Assembly (NCBI GenBank): GCA_029948255.1
Contig: JALIZF010001802.1
Span: 752,862 to 816,861 of the forward strand
Length of the DNA: 64,000 nucleotides
Reading direction: 5' to 3'
DNA from: Telmatactis stephensoni
Taxonomy: Eukaryota; Cnidaria; Anthozoa; Actiniaria; Isophelliidae
Shown: in pieces, positions 22,801-35,900 of the stretch
Layout: each line of letters starts with the position of its first letter
Position numbering within the stretch: the stretch's first letter is position 1
Translations under genes and position numbers: made by a program
Notes under the pieces: generated by a model
Databases searched by the model: none
What the model saw: only the letters and a program-made list of their open reading frames with translations
Told to the model about the DNA's origin: nothing

Positions 22801-25800
22801 GGATCAGACTTTGTTATCAGCTAATTCCAAGTATATGAATTCTTATTAGACTAATTTATTGCTTTGCTCTGTAAAGTCCAGTTATCATATACCAGTATAG
22901 TTACATACATACAATGAAACAATCATGTCATTATTTGGATTACCTGTGGCATTGTTTCTGTGCCCACTATATTTCTTTATGTACTCAGCACCACTACTGT
23001 AAGACATCAAAAACCATCAGTTGCTATGGTGATTATCAAAAAACCTATATTAACAGTTGCTATGGAAACAATTAAACATACCTGGAATATGAGTCAAAAA
23101 GATATATATCTTCATCATTGTAACTGACTAAAAGTTCTAATAAGAAAAAAGGACTATTATGACCATTACTTTATCTGGTAGCCATGGAAACTGTAAACAT
23201 GGCTTACCTGTTCCATCATGTGAGTACACCAGGCATGTTATGTTAGTAAAGAAGTTATTACTGATGTCTTGCTGTAAAAAGAACCAAATTAGCACATTAA
23301 CACATGCAGTTGTCTTGACGATAATCACTAGTACCAGAATTGTTGGCCACATGGGCTTTTTGATGTATGCAGAGTGAATTTTACACAGCAAGCATCCTTG
23401 ACACACCCCCTTTTGCAATGTTGTTGTGAAAACTCTGGAATCTAGCTACTACCCCATACTTAGTCTGGCTAATTGTTTACTGTATAGCAGTCAGGGAATC
23501 CAACAACAAAGGCACTAATTAAAGTGATGTACAAAAACACACTGCATTTCACACTGTGCTAACAAATAATGCATAACTGGAAGTCATCTTACCAAGTGGT
23601 GTGGACAGTATGATTTAACTGGTTCAACAAAGCTTTTAAAATCCTGAGTATAAAGGAGCAAAAGACTTTTATTTAAAATACCAAAGAAACCTATAAACAC
23701 TAATCAAATCAATGCCTAGTATAAGCAGAGGTTTCAATAAACGGCAGCTGCTGGCGGTCTACTGTAGGCTACAGTTTTATATGTATATCATAAGGTGAAA
23801 TCACTGCAGCTTTAATACATATAAATCGAGGTATAAAGGATTGAATACATGTAAGCCCCCTGATCTACAGGGCCAATGTTTGAATACATGTACATATACA
23901 AACTATAAGTCCCCCCCGGTCAAATAAGCCCCCTGCCAACCTCATGTTTTGCTGCTGAGACCAAAACCTACATTATCTACTATAACACTTGAGGATGTTT
24001 TAATTTGCAATGAAGCACAAAAATATTGTATAAGAAATGCAGTCCACAAATCCAATTTAAGGATTATGAGGTCATATTTGTGTTCAAGAGAAATAAAAAT
24101 GTATGCTGTATTTCACATTTATTTCTAAAGTTTGAGTCATTTTTGTATCTACGGGCTTCCTGTGGAAGTCATAGATACTATGCCATGGGGTTTGTAAGTA
24201 ACAATAGAAATGTTCGGATCGTCGTCGAAAAGTCCTATTTCTCACCGACTCTAGCGTTCGGTCAGGTTTCGGTACTTATCGACAGATTATTGTTTTGGCG
24301 GTACTTTAGCGAAACACATCGTAAGCCATTGTCAGATTCTCAAGCACATTAAGGCCTGGGTCAGCAGCCAAATTCTTAAACTAAAGTATGATTTTTAGTA
24401 TCAGCCTATGACATGTTCAAACAGTTTGAAATTTGGCACGTCAATAGAACTTGTGTTTCTTGATTGCCTTAACTCAAAATATTTGTGAAAGACTGGTCAC
24501 GTGATCAGTTAGTCGTAGAAAATGTAACAAATCAGTCTTTTAAATACTAGGTAGCTAGTTATATTGATATACAATAGCAGATACCCTAAATACAGTTCAA
24601 TTTAAAAGCATGAAAAAATCACGTTTGGAATGGATGACTAACGTTCTTCATTAAGGAGATATAGTATAAAACAGGTCACGTGACCAGATGATCAAATCAC
24701 TTTTTACTCAATATCTCCTTAATCAAAATCGAGAGCCAACCATTCCAAACGTGAATTTATAAAACTTATTATGATGTGTATATTCATGGTACTTTTAAGG
24801 ACAGACAAACTACACTCGCCACCCAGTTTAATTTTTTCTATTTTCCAATTCAATGACGTCATAAGTCACGTGATTACAATAACTTTTACCGTAAACAGTT
24901 AAGGATCTAAAATACAATTCTTAGACCGATTTGTGTCTTATACAAACAAAAACCTGTCAAGATATTGAGAAAAAGTTTTTCTCAGATGGGCCAAAAACCC
25001 AGGCCTTAACATGCTTGAGTTATCATATCTATCTGTCATGTAAGCTCTTTATTCAGTATTTTAACTTTGTTTTTTGTCACAGCTTTCAGCAAATTTGTAG
25101 AGTGTTTTTCATGTGCTAGTTGTAAGGTTTATCATTTGTTTTTGAGAGATTTTCTGGGCACCCGTAAAATGTCTCATAAGAATTGTTTGCTTAGCATCCA
25201 CGGCAATGTGACTGGGGTCACCTTTAAAAGCCTCCTTCAAGAAGAGAACAATAACTCTCCTCGGGGAGCAAAAAATCTGAGCAATGGGACACAAAACCTC
25301 CTTCATGAGACAAATAACTTCCTTCGGGGAGTAAACAATCCCAGCAATGGGACTCAAAACCAATTTCAGAAGACTTATAACGGTTTAAGCAGTAACATCA
25401 GAAATCCTAAGAAATGTGACATTTGATAAGCAAACAATTCAGAATGCCCCTTGTGTAAAATCATGCACGAAAGCTGTGGCTGGTTTTCAAGACATGAATA
25501 TTGAATCTTGTAATTGTGGACCATGCTTGTATTTGTAACAATTAATGAACAAAGCATAAAAAGTACTAGACTTTTCGATCAACTTTCAGAGGTTATGTAA
25601 CTCACAGAATCAGAAAGAGAGCCATCTAAAATATCAATAGGAAAGGTTTATATGCAATGTTTAAAATCGAAAAGACTTAGGAGAAAGATCACCAGAAATG
25701 TCAAAAAAAGAGTGCCAATGTCATCTGTTTTGTATGCTATTATGTCAAACTATAAACAATGGTAGTTATTATAAACAACTGAGTTCATATTTGTGAAAAT

Positions 25801-28800
25801 TTGTCTGAGATGATTCTTATACTAATACAAAATGCCATCCTTCAAAAATTTATCAATACATATTGTATCTATGAAGTAAATCCTGTTAAAGAATTATGCA
25901 GACCCGTAGATACATGCAGTCCTCGACTGCCTATTTTTGAATTTTTTCATCCAAGATCATTCTTTGAACAAGCTTTGGGGGCTTATTTGCATAATTGGTC
26001 ATTCATTATAGTAAATGTTGTGTGTTGGTTTGAAATAGTGTGGTTTAAGCCACTTTGATTTCTATTTTCTATTGCATTTGCAGATTATGATAATGAATAC
26101 ATTACAATCATGGCAGCAATAAAATCAAACTGATTTCAACAGTCTTTAAACTAAAATTATTTTCCCATTTTATCCCCTTGCAGTGATTCCCAGTCTGGGT
26201 GCAGACAAAACATTACAGTGCAACTAATTCCAACCAAGGCCACCCAAACAAATTTTCATGTAATTATCCAATCACGATTGAGTATATAAACAATAGAATC
26301 TCTACAAATGTTGAAATTTTGCTTACATGCAAAAGATTTGCTTTGTTTGTGTACGAATTATATTGAAATCGAGCAAGAAGCATCGTATGCCGTAGAAACT
26401 TGCACAAATCTGTATGTTTGAGTGTCAAAAACTGAACATTGAAAACTTTATCATGAAATCTGTTTTGGGGGCCTAAGATTGGAATAGTTGCACTGTAATA
26501 GTTCTTCTGAGCATTGAAAAAATCTTTCATACAAAATATTCATTGCTTTAACACTGGGAATAACTGCAAGTGCTCCATTTAGGCTCTGTTATCTGGAATC
26601 TATTGTTTTTTTATACAAAAAAAAATACAGGGCTTAAAGTAACGACTGCTGGGATGCTGGACATGATGACTGGCAAAAACAATTTTTGGCCGGACATTTC
26701 GTGTTCTTGGCCGGACAAAAAAAAATTTATATAAAAAAAAACTAACAAAAACGGCAAAGAAAGAAATATAAAGTAAACAATTGACTAGGCTATACATAAC
26801 AAAGTCTAAAGAACGATTTATTGTAATATTCTATTTAATTAATGCAAATTAATTGTTTCAGCTACAGAAACGCATGTGAAAATGTCCTGAAGATCTGTAG
26901 CACTTTTTGAGCATTCATGATAAATTAATGTTCTGCTAACATAAAATGCAGAAAATCATTGAGTTTACTTTATGGGAAACTTTTCAGTGAGACTAGAAGA
27001 AGATTGCAAATTCTTTGATATCCGAGCTTCATCAGTTTCAATGGTCAATGTTCCAGTTGACTAACTTCTTATGTGTGTACACTTGCTTAGATGTAAATGA
27101 TGGGTATTTTATATAATCTAATGTATAAACAAACAAAACATTGGGAAAATATACAGTGATATATAAACTCCTTTCCAGCCATTTTTAGTTTCGTTTTGCC
27201 ACGCGATCATCCTCAACACGTTTGTTTTTCATATTGTTGCGACAGCAGTCACACCGTCGCAACATCCTCATAAGGCGGTGTTTATACACGAGACGATTTT
27301 TTAACACCGATTTTCAGTGCAACAGCATTGCGTTAAAAATCTTTCTCGTGTAACATGACCCTTGGAACGATTTTCCTTGCAATTTTCCCTTCAGCAACAC
27401 GTTGTGAGTTTTTGAATCCAAGTCAGAAACTCACAATGCAAAATATTACATACACGCATACATACTGTCTTTTATTTGATGAAGCAGGTTATATATAATG
27501 TATAAGGCAGCCATAGGCTGATGTGGACCTGCTATCTAAATATTAAAATCGCTAAACATTATAAAATAATATTAAATTATTAAAACCTAAAAAAACTTTT
27601 AAAAATTAACTTGTGATTGTCTCTATTTGAATATTGATTTCATTAATTATTCTATTGCAAGTTGTTGCAACGTTGTGCGGAAAATCGTTAAAAATTGTCT
27701 CGTGTAACATTGCCTTTAGCAGTCACACTGTTTTGACATCGTCATTAGAAAGATTTTCTTTGCGATCGACCACCCATCAATCTACTCACTAGACTTAAAA
27801 ACCACGACATACATAATTTAAAAAAGTTCGACTTCGAGTTGCCGGTCAAGATGACTGAAGTACTTGACATTCAGCCAGACAATAGATCATTTTGGCCGGA
27901 CATTGTCCGATGTCCGGCAGTTATTTTAAGCCCTGACATAGTGTAAACTGCTTTGTTTTGAGCACTGAACATTCCATTGTGAGCACCGTTCTTTGTTAAC
28001 TGGTACACAACAAAACTACCTCCATTTATATTGTTGTCTGGATAATAAAATACTAAATAAAAGCTGTAAACAGTATAACCACAGTTTTATTCAATAAAAT
28101 GATGAAATAAAACTAAAATTACCTCTGGAGCTTTTCTTCTATCATAGATCCTAAAACAAGACCATAACAAACTCAGGATAAAATCTAAACCATCCTATTG
28201 TACTATATGGTTGTCATGGATACCACTAGACTAAACAAACTGTAAATTCTGTCATATACTATCATGCCACTTTAAATAATTATAATAATTTTAATGAATG
28301 AGTGCATTAGGTTATTATTAGGAGTGATGTGAGCTATATTGTGAAGGATATTTGGGTAAGAAGATGATACTGGATTGTTGGTTGTGTTGCTGCAAGTGGT
28401 TGAACAGATGAACATCTAGTGGTGGATCTAGAGAATCTCAGATGTGTAGATCTCAGATCTGTGTATAGTGTCGTGTGTATGATGTAAGACAAAGACAAAA
28501 ACTATATAATTTTATAAAATAACGATTATATAACACATGCTCTGATTGGGCAAATAACCATGCTTGATGAGAGTATCAAACACGCTCACATCACATTTTC
28601 AATTTTTTTGTAAATTTATGTACTTTTTATTTTATAAAAGAAGTAAAATTTGTTTTTCCATGTTTGATAGCCTGATCAAAACACTTGTGATGTTGGGAGG
28701 ACATTTGAGAGCTGTGAAAGCACTCGTCTATGGCTCGATCATGCTTCCACTACACTCTCTCATGTTCTCCCAACATCATGCATGTTTTGATCAGGCTATT

Positions 28801-31800
28801 AAACATGGAAAACAGTTTTTTTATTTCTTAAATAATTACTGTTCTTACCAAAACTCATTGTTTTCACTCTGTATTATACCAACGAATGCAGAGAGAAAAA
28901 GCATAGAGCAGCTGCATTATTGCAAATAATGCTGTCTGTCTAATCTAGCAGACGGCATTATTTTTAATAATGCTGTGTGATTCTGTGATCGCGTGTTTTG
29001 CTTACAGGGGAACCAGATTTGCAGGATGATAAAGTAATGTAACTACTAAGCTAGCAGTCACAGTACTTTTCAGAGCCTTTTCAAAATCCAGCTCACCATT
29101 CAGAATTTAAGTACCGTAGCCTTTCTTTGTTATGACAAACACGGGTATCAAAACGTGTGGGATACAAAATCAGCAGAACTACGCATGCTCAAACAATACT
29201 TCAACTTTTAAAAATAAATAAATACCTCAATTTAAACAATTTTGGTGGTTATGAAGTTGACCAGTAATTATAAAAGATAATCACTTCGGCACACAGCATT
29301 CGTGGGTATAATGCAGGCTGCGCCCTCAGCTGCCTGCATTATACCCATGAATGCTGCGTACCTCAGTGATTATCTATTAAATAACATTGTATCAATGATG
29401 CTTTATACCAACCTCGCATACTGGTCTCTGCCGCCAACAGCAAACTCATTCACATTTGAAGGGTCAATAAAGATTGTGTACAGAGCTACTTTTTTATGCT
29501 CACTTGCTCGGCAAGAAAACAACCTGTCATAAACAAATCCCAGAAAAATATGATTGTTATAGCAAGTGAACAATTAAGTTCAGCTAACTTGTTTATTGAT
29601 GTCATGATGTTGGTAATACACCAATGCACAATCTTATATCACTTATTACTTGGATATCATAATTCTTAGTTACAGTATTTTGGATAGAGCCAGCAGCATT
29701 AGTGCACTTACTTAGCAACTTTGGTTTTTACAGTTTGGGGCTGAATTTTTTGGGGTATTTCTGGTCTATGTAATTTATTGTAACCAGACATGAGTTCCAG
29801 ATCCTGGGGGGATGGGGGGGGGGGGGGGGAGGGTGGTACTTGGTCAGAAAAAATAGAATTGGATATATCTAAACACAGACCAGAAATACCCCAAACATTT
29901 GGCCTCAAATGGGAAAAAAAAATTAAAAATTTAAAAAAACAATTACATTTTTTTGTTTACTTCACACCAGAAAATTCATGAATTTTACTGGATTTCACTC
30001 CAAAACCAGTTTTACCTATTTTGACACATCCATATTAGCAAAATAATAGGAGTACCCTCCAAGGGTTCCGGGTGCGCAAACTAATGGGCAGCAGCTAGCT
30101 ACAGTTCTTCTAAAAGTACAGCTACAATGTTGATTCTTTCTTTAACAAAATTGGAAAGGGATAATACAATGAATACCCTCAAATACTTGTCACTCAACAT
30201 ACTTTTTTGCTTTATCTTCTCTGAGATCCATTTGATAAATGACACCATCTTCTCCACAGGTAAGAAATAACCATGGTGACCCAGGCTCTATACTTAACTA
30301 CAACACATAACATCAGTCATTACATCACATACGTTCATTGTAAATTAGTGTCAAAGACATTTGAATCTTGTGTGCACATATAAAGGTGATTGCATGTATG
30401 TAAAATAGAAGTGACTTTTCTGATGTATAGATACAAGTAATATTCATAATGGAATCAATGGACTTTGTCCTATGTCAAAACATTAAAAGTCACTTATCCA
30501 TACCCAAAAAGGAGGAAATTGGGCAATGGAAGAAAAGTTGAAATACCAGAGGGGTGGGGAAAAGGATATTTTCTGCTACCACACAAATTGCCAGGTTTCA
30601 ATCATTGCCCTGAGAATAACAAGATAAGCAGTAGCCATGCTGGATGAACAAAGCACTGCTAATTCTTAGATTGCATGTGACGTCAAAAACAAGGAAAATT
30701 TCAGAAAAAAAATATTTTTAAAGCTTTTAATCACATAATTTAGCAAAAGAGTCTGAAAAAAGTCTCCTTTGAATTATTTTGACTGTTTCTGTCACTTCGC
30801 CATCGTTTTATCAGCGATCAAAAATGTGTCACGCAATGCCGTCACGATATTTTGAAGGAGCAAAGAACTTATCATTCGGCCACAAATTTCACAACTTCCA
30901 GTTAATCAGTGAGTATTTTTTGCATTTAAGAAAGATTTAGACTAAAATCAGCAAATTAGCTGCTATTTTCGTGTCATTTACAGGCTCGATGTTTTGGCCG
31001 CCATCTTGGTGGTATAGGCAATACCACCAAGATGGCGACCCCATACATTTCTTTCTAAAATGTCAGCATATTTCATCGCATCTTTGTTATAAAAACTTAT
31101 TCTGACTCGAAATTTCGCCTCTATAGAGAGTTTTGGATGCTCTATTTGGTGACACTACTTGAATTTTGTTTTAGGCTCTAGAAAAGCATTATTTTGTAAT
31201 CGGCATGCAATCAAGCAATAACAAATATTTTATTGAAGTTCAACCAAGATGGCCAGGCTGTGATATTATATACAGGAAGTAACACAATCTACATGTTTTA
31301 TGAAGCTTGAATATCAACAGTATCAACAACTTCAATCTCTTGTGACCAATGTGGACATCAACTACTAATATAATATACCATAGCATGTCACCTTGTGTGC
31401 AGCTCCTCTGTGACGGGCTAGCAACCTTGTCTCTTTTGCTGTACCATCAGACGATAAAACACCAACACGGACCTGGTCAAACATTGTAACTGATTATGAC
31501 TCAGCAAAAACTGCCACGAAATGAATATAGTGAGAATAGCTAGAATAGCCCACAAATGATATTCATTTTGTTGTGTTCGGCGATCATTGTGTTTATGCGT
31601 CATATTTTCAAAAAAATCTACAATGTGAATATCATTTGTAGGGTATTCTGTAGTTGCTCCCACAATTGACAGGATAAGGTCATGCACTCAACCAATGTCA
31701 TAGTTAGTGCCTCTATTAAAGACAAAAGAACTACTTAAACAATAGAAAACAAGATAAAAATCCAGTATAAAACAGCATTAACTAGACAACAGAAAAGGTT

Positions 31801-32747
31801 GGTGTGATCTAGATGTTATTTTAAGAATGTAGGATATTATATTTCCTTTAGGAGTTCGTATTTATGGTGACAAATCTCCTAACTTCCTCATTCTGGTGTG
31901 TGGATTTAAACATAATTTTGGGATATCGGAGTAACAATTAAATAACCCATTGAACAATAGTACTGTACTGATTTCAATTACACCTCATAGAAACACAAGA
32001 ACACTAAATAATAACTATATCACTGTATTATAATAAAGTATCAGTCAAAACATTTAGAAACTGAAATATATAAGAAAGCATTAATTAAGTTGAATCTTTA
32101 ACTTTATTGGCAACTCAAAATGGCTGAAATTTACCAAATTTTGTCACGATTCTTTAATATTCTACAAATTACTTGCCTGACCATCTCTGGCACAAGTTAC
32201 TAGCGTTGAATCGTTGGAAAACGGCATAAACTTCGCCTGCAACAAGTATTAAAAGTGAAAGTAGGAAACTAAAAAAATCGACTCAGAAAGATAGTATAAT
32301 TAGTGTTATGTATGGTACCTGAAAAACATTACTGTCGTGTCCACTTTCATAATGTACAATCTTTTTACTCTTCGCCCAGTCCCAGATTGCAATGTCGAGA
32401 TCATCGCTTCCCGAAGCCAGGAGATCGCCAGACGAGTTAAAATGCAATGTGTTCACACAGCCATTATGGTATTCTAGAGGTTTTAACTGCTTTAGTCGTG
32501 CAACCAGTGCATTTGAACCACAGGCATCTTTTACAAAGTTGGAAGGATTCAGGAGTCCTTGTTGACGGGAGTACAGGCTAGAGATAACAGACCATTGCTT
32601 TCTAGATGACTTGGATGATGACGCCATGTTGGTGTCTTGTTCAACTTCAAGTTTCGGGTCTTTCTTGTCAATGGTGTCTGTTTGTTCATCGTTCATGAAT
32701 GTTGCGTCTTCTTTCTCGCTATTCTCTTTCCCTTTGGCCCTCTTCAT
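19819..32747 (-). CDS. DCAF8: DCAF8, WD40 substrate receptor of CUL4-DDB1 ubiquitin ligase
   Basis: Thirteen minus-strand exons: 32747-32319, 32236-32177, 31472-31392, 30297-30203, 29523-29413, 28150-28123, 23643-23593, 23271-23208, 23136-23082, 22996-22944, 22620-22490, 22026-21796, 19938-19819. Phases agree and give about 502 aa; human DCAF8 is longer (about 597 aa), mainly in its acidic N-terminus. Diagnostic stretches are [58 protein letters not shown] and [20 protein letters not shown]. The WD40 propeller starts near residue 100. The two arginines of the DDB1-binding WDxR-type motifs appear conserved (MDLR and YDRR). The C-terminus ends in a run of ten Asp followed by [10 protein letters not shown], close to the vertebrate ending. 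Intron 2 uses a GC donor. An ATTAAA lies at 19716-19721, about 100 nt past the stop. The protein is expected to recruit substrates to CRL4. Confidence 0.96.
19983..20063 (-). mobile_element. SINE body fragment in DCAF8 intron 12
   Basis: Shares CACACTCACTACCTCTA and CTCAACT-ACATGTTGAT in order with the SINE body at 33650-33958; the tRNA head is missing. Confidence 0.6.
20812..21435. mobile_element. 624-bp TIR element in DCAF8 intron 12
   Basis: Arms of about 83 bp (20812-20894 and 21352-21435): AGCCTGCATTGCTGGC against GCCAGCAACGCAGGCT, and GAAATGAAAGACCGCCTGCC against GGCAGGCGGTCTTTCATTTC. No coding capacity between the arms. Confidence 0.87.
22644..22755. mobile_element. 112-bp hAT-like MITE in DCAF8 intron 10
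   Basis: Ends CAGGGGTGGATTAG and CATCCACCCCTG; related in end sequence to 51095-51276. It starts 24 bp upstream of the exon 11 acceptor side. Confidence 0.65.
24353..25005. mobile_element. 653-bp TTAA-flanked element in DCAF8 intron 6
   Basis: TTAA at 24349-24352 and 25006-25009; ends GGCCTGGGTCAGC and (reverse complement) GGCCTGGGTTTTTGGCC. An inner pair, ATCACGTTTGGAATGG and CCATTCCAAACGTGA, extends the symmetry. No transposase found. Confidence 0.75.
25231..25380 (+). repeat. 66-bp direct duplication in DCAF8 intron 6
   Basis: CCTCCTTCA begins at 25231 and 25297; the two units share CGGGGAG and AGCAATGGGAC in register. The open frame across it (25067-25426) has no recognisable protein. 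Confidence 0.65.
26628..27935. mobile_element. 1.3-kb hAT-like element in DCAF8 intron 6
   Basis: Ends CAGGGCTTAAAGTAAC and (reverse complement) CAGGGCTTAAAATAAC fit the hAT CAGGG-TTxAAA consensus; GGCCGGACA repeats lie near both ends. No clear 8-bp target duplication and no transposase. It is interrupted by the element at 27272-27718. Confidence 0.65.
27272..27718. mobile_element. Nested MITE with AAGGCR-TGTTACACGAGAC ends
   Basis: Ends AAGGCGGTGTTTATACACGA and TCGTGTAACATTGCCTTTA; GACGATTTTTTAAC and GTTAAAAATTGTC continue the arms. The direct repeat AGCAGTCACAC occurs at 27244 and 27718, possibly part of the host duplicated around it. A relative with the same end type is at 19491-19694. 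Confidence 0.7.
28530..28813. mobile_element. Hairpin MITE with CCAAT-type shoulder, DCAF8 intron 5
   Basis: Arms TTTTCCATGTTTGATAGCCT (28654) and AGGCTATTAAACATGGAAAA (to 28813); CTCTGATTGGG at about 28540 lies in the shoulder, as in 34085-34402. Confidence 0.72.
28912..28972. repeat. Small nested hairpins
   Basis: GCATTATT/AATAATGC palindromes occur twice, bracketing CTGTCTG/CAGACGG; about 60 nt. Confidence 0.6.
29294..29356. repeat. 25-bp inverted repeat near DCAF8 exon 5 donor
   Basis: CAGCATTCGTGGGTATAATG and CATTATACCCATGAATGCTG with a 13-nt loop, 57 bp downstream (sense) of exon 5. GTATTATACCAACGAATGCA at 28871 is related. Confidence 0.85.
29732..29913. repeat. Inverted repeat with poly-G loop, DCAF8 intron 4
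   Basis: TTGGGGTATTTCTGGTCT and AGACCAGAAATACCCCAA bracket a run of 16 G at 29814-29829. Confidence 0.8.
30999..31037. repeat. 17-bp perfect hairpin, DCAF8 intron 3
   Basis: CGCCATCTTGGTGGTAT and ATACCACCAAGATGGCG with a 5-nt loop. The core AAGATGGCG is YY1-like on both arms; a related CCAAGATGGCC occurs at 31246 and its complement near 45667. Confidence 0.88.
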
Positions 32748-32948
32748 ACTGAATTTCTTTCAAAGAGCCAGCCAAGAGCCTCAAGTGAGGCCTAAACGAC
32801 AAAGATGCTGCATGTCTTTACCAAAGACGTCCTCATAAACTCCATCAAAACAACAAAATATAGACATTCCACGATCTTAGTCACGTGCGGCGAACGACTA
32901 GGTAACGAAGGTTCACCGAAGAAATTCCGAAAATAACACGGTGACAAG
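32748..32948. promoter_or_regulatory. Shared bidirectional promoter of DCAF8 and TTC12
   Basis: Only 201 bp separate the DCAF8 start codon (minus) from the TTC12 start codon (plus). Both 5' UTRs and the core promoter must lie here unless unseen non-coding exons exist further out. A palindromic E-box CACGTG is at 32882-32887. GGTAAC at 32901-32906 fits one half of an RFX X-box (RGYAAC), expected for a ciliary gene, but no second half-site is in place. AAGATGGCG at 32946-32954 is YY1-like and overlaps the TTC12 start. No TATA box is evident. The arrangement is read directly; transcription factor use is inference. Confidence 0.7.
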
Positions 32949-35900
32949 ATGGCGGACAAACATGAGAAAGAAGAGTTGGAGTCATTTCTCGGTAAAGTGG
33001 ACGAAATAGGTAGGTTAACTTGCAAAATAATGATTATGAGGCAGCTTAAATGCTGCAGTTCAGAGTAGGTGACTGACATTTTGACTTTTAATGGAGGAAA
33101 TGTAAACTTGTTTTCAGTGACCAAATCCGCACTCAGTGTTTCATGTAGTATAAGCCCCCATGTAATGTCCTGAAACAATGAAAAGTATAATGATTGGTTA
33201 GGGTTAGCTTTAGGGCTAGCTCGAAATAGTTTTCTAGTGAACACACAAGTTTTTTACTTTTTAGTACAGTTATCACACAGGTAGCCCAAGTTTGTATATG
33301 ATCCAACCATTTTTGGCATTCGATTTAAAAATGTTCCTTGTAATCAATTTGAAGAAAAACTTGGACATAAGTCCTGACCAAGAGACCATAATACTAAGAG
33401 AGCGAAACTCAGTATTGATGTTTGAGCAATGTTCGTGGCGGCTAAGGCTATTTTTAGTAACTTCGCAAGGCTCTCAACCAATAGAATTTGGTTTTTGACA
33501 TGCGTGCGGATGGGACCGTTTGCTTTTGGCAAATATATTCATTGTTTGAGAGCCTTGTGCGCGCGATGGCGAAGTTACTAATAATAGCCTTAGCTGCCAC
33601 GAACATCGCACAAACATCAATACTGAGTTTCGCTCTCTTAGTATAAAAAAAAAACCCAGTCTTTATTTATAGACGGAAGCCAATTTAGCTTTCGCTAATC
33701 TTCCATTGGGCCGTCTTTCATCTCACACTCACTACCTCTATACTTGAATATTTTTCATACAATGCTCAACTCACATGTTGATTTTTGCTAAGGGAGGAAA
33801 AACTGGAGAACCCGGAGAAAAAACCCTCGTGGCAAGGGAGAGAACAACACATCAAACAAACTCAACTCACATATGATCCAGTGCCCGAGCCGGGACTCGA
33901 ACCCGGACCACAGCGGTGAGAGGTGAGTGGCTTAACCACTACGCCACCCATGCCACCCAAGTATTATGGTCTCTTGTCCTGACATTTTCCGACCCTGATG
34001 ATAAGTGCTAAACCTGAAAGGGGGGGATGTAAGGGTTTGTGGTGATGCTGTTTTGCGTTATTTTTGATGCAGTTTTGCGGTTATTTGTTATTATATAATA
34101 ATTGGCATATTACGCGCGCTCTGATTGGTCGAACAACCATGTGTGATTAGAGTACACACACATAGATGGCGTCATCGAATCTTACGCGCGCTCTGATTGG
34201 TTGGAATGTTTCGATAAATATTATATAAAACAGATAGATTCCATTTTTCCATGTGTCTGTACTCTAATCGATGCACAGAAGATGTCAAAATGTGGTGAGA
34301 ACAACAGTCACAAAGTCTCGTGGCGTACTTTTTTGTTCTCACCACATTTTGACGTCATCTGTGCATCAATTAGAGTACAGACGCACGGAAAAATGGAATC
34401 TATTTGTTAATTTTAAACTGTGGTTTTTTACTTACGCAGTTTGTGGTTTTGGGGATTTTGATGATTTTTGTTGCGTTTTTTTCCCTCAATTTTCTTTGCG
34501 GTTTTGTGGTTTCCCTCCTGAAAGCTAGGTCAATAAAAAATTGTACATGGTCGAGGAAACTAAGTCTATTTTGATATGAAAGTACCAACCTACAAGCAAG
34601 TATTAAATGCAAAAATATGTTTCTCTGTCTGTAGCAAAATGTTGCTACATTACTTCATAATTAAGCACTTTCCACAGCCACTAAAAACAACTTAAAGTCC
34701 CTTCAGAAAGATTTTTACATCAGTATTGAAGCCATAGCTCAATGAAAATTATTCCAAGCAGAGTAGTACAATACAAAATATGGCAAGGAATAAGAAATTA
34801 ACTATCAGCATTTTCCCCAGACATCCAATATTCTTGACATATACAATGCAGCATGTTTGGTTTTGTTATTTTTATGTGTAACTTAGATACTTTGTTGCAT
34901 TGTATTATATCAAGTATGTTTGAGGTGAGAGGTCCCTGGGAATGAGTTGACAATTTGCGGGTATGTGACATATTTGCATTTTCTGTCCCCTCACTATAAC
35001 TCAAAAGCCCTGTATGTTCACTAGAAAACTATTTCAAGCCAGCTTAAGGGGGTACTTGCATATCCATGGTATTCATCAATGGTATCCATGGTAACCAGTT
35101 GCAGTATATAATTAATGAAATAAAGGAAGGTAAAGAGGAATTGTATAAACACTGAAATGAGCAAGTGTTAAATGAGGTACTTCCTTAGTATATAGTGTCC
35201 ATTTTCTCAAGGTGTATTCAGGGTTAATTCTACAATATTGGTCAATGAAGGCCCAGTAGTGGACCCTCTTCTCAAATCTAAAGGAGACTGAATTTTGGGT
35301 AAATTTTGTAAATTTGATATGGCAATATTTTTTTTTGGGGGGGGGGAGGAGGAGTTATGAGGGTATCTTATTGTCTTATTAACTGAAAAAGACTCGAAAA
35401 GTTAACAGCTTAGTATCTACATGCAGTATTCCAATTAAACACTCTAAGAGGTACCAGATTGTCGATTTTCAACTCTAAAAAGTACATGTATGACAAGTAT
35501 CCCCATTATATGGGAGTCAGCCCCTCCTTGGTATTTTTCAAATTGGGGGAATCCTGCAATGGTGCACTCTAGAATAAACCCTAGATGCATTTCTTTCCTC
35601 TTTTTTCTAACAGAGTCCATGATCAAAGGAATGTCAAGTGATGATAGCTCTGTACAGACATCTGCTATGAATAAAGCAGATACTTACTTAGAGAAACATG
35701 GAGAAAAACATTGTGATAAGACAATGATCAATAATGCCATCAGTGATCAAATACCAAACACAACAGAAGGCTTTATGAAGGCAGTTGAAGAAGATGCCAA
35801 AAGAAGAGCAAATGAAAACAAGAAAAGAAAATTAAAAGCAGATGAATTGAAAGAAAAAGGGAACAGTTGTTTTAAAAACCAAAAGTACTGTGAGGCAATC

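Noticed and set aside
25067..25426. 119-codon ORF with NGTQN repeats
   Set aside because: Produced by a 66-bp duplication in a DCAF8 intron; no homologue recognised and wrong strand for the gene.
32875..32915. Complete RFX X-box in the TTC12 promoter
   Set aside because: Only one half-site (GGTAAC) is present; the partner GTNRCC is not found at 0-3 nt spacing.
33880..33955. Genuine tRNA gene
   Set aside because: Good A and B boxes, but the head is joined to a SINE body that recurs at 19983-20063; cloverleaf and anticodon were not convincing.
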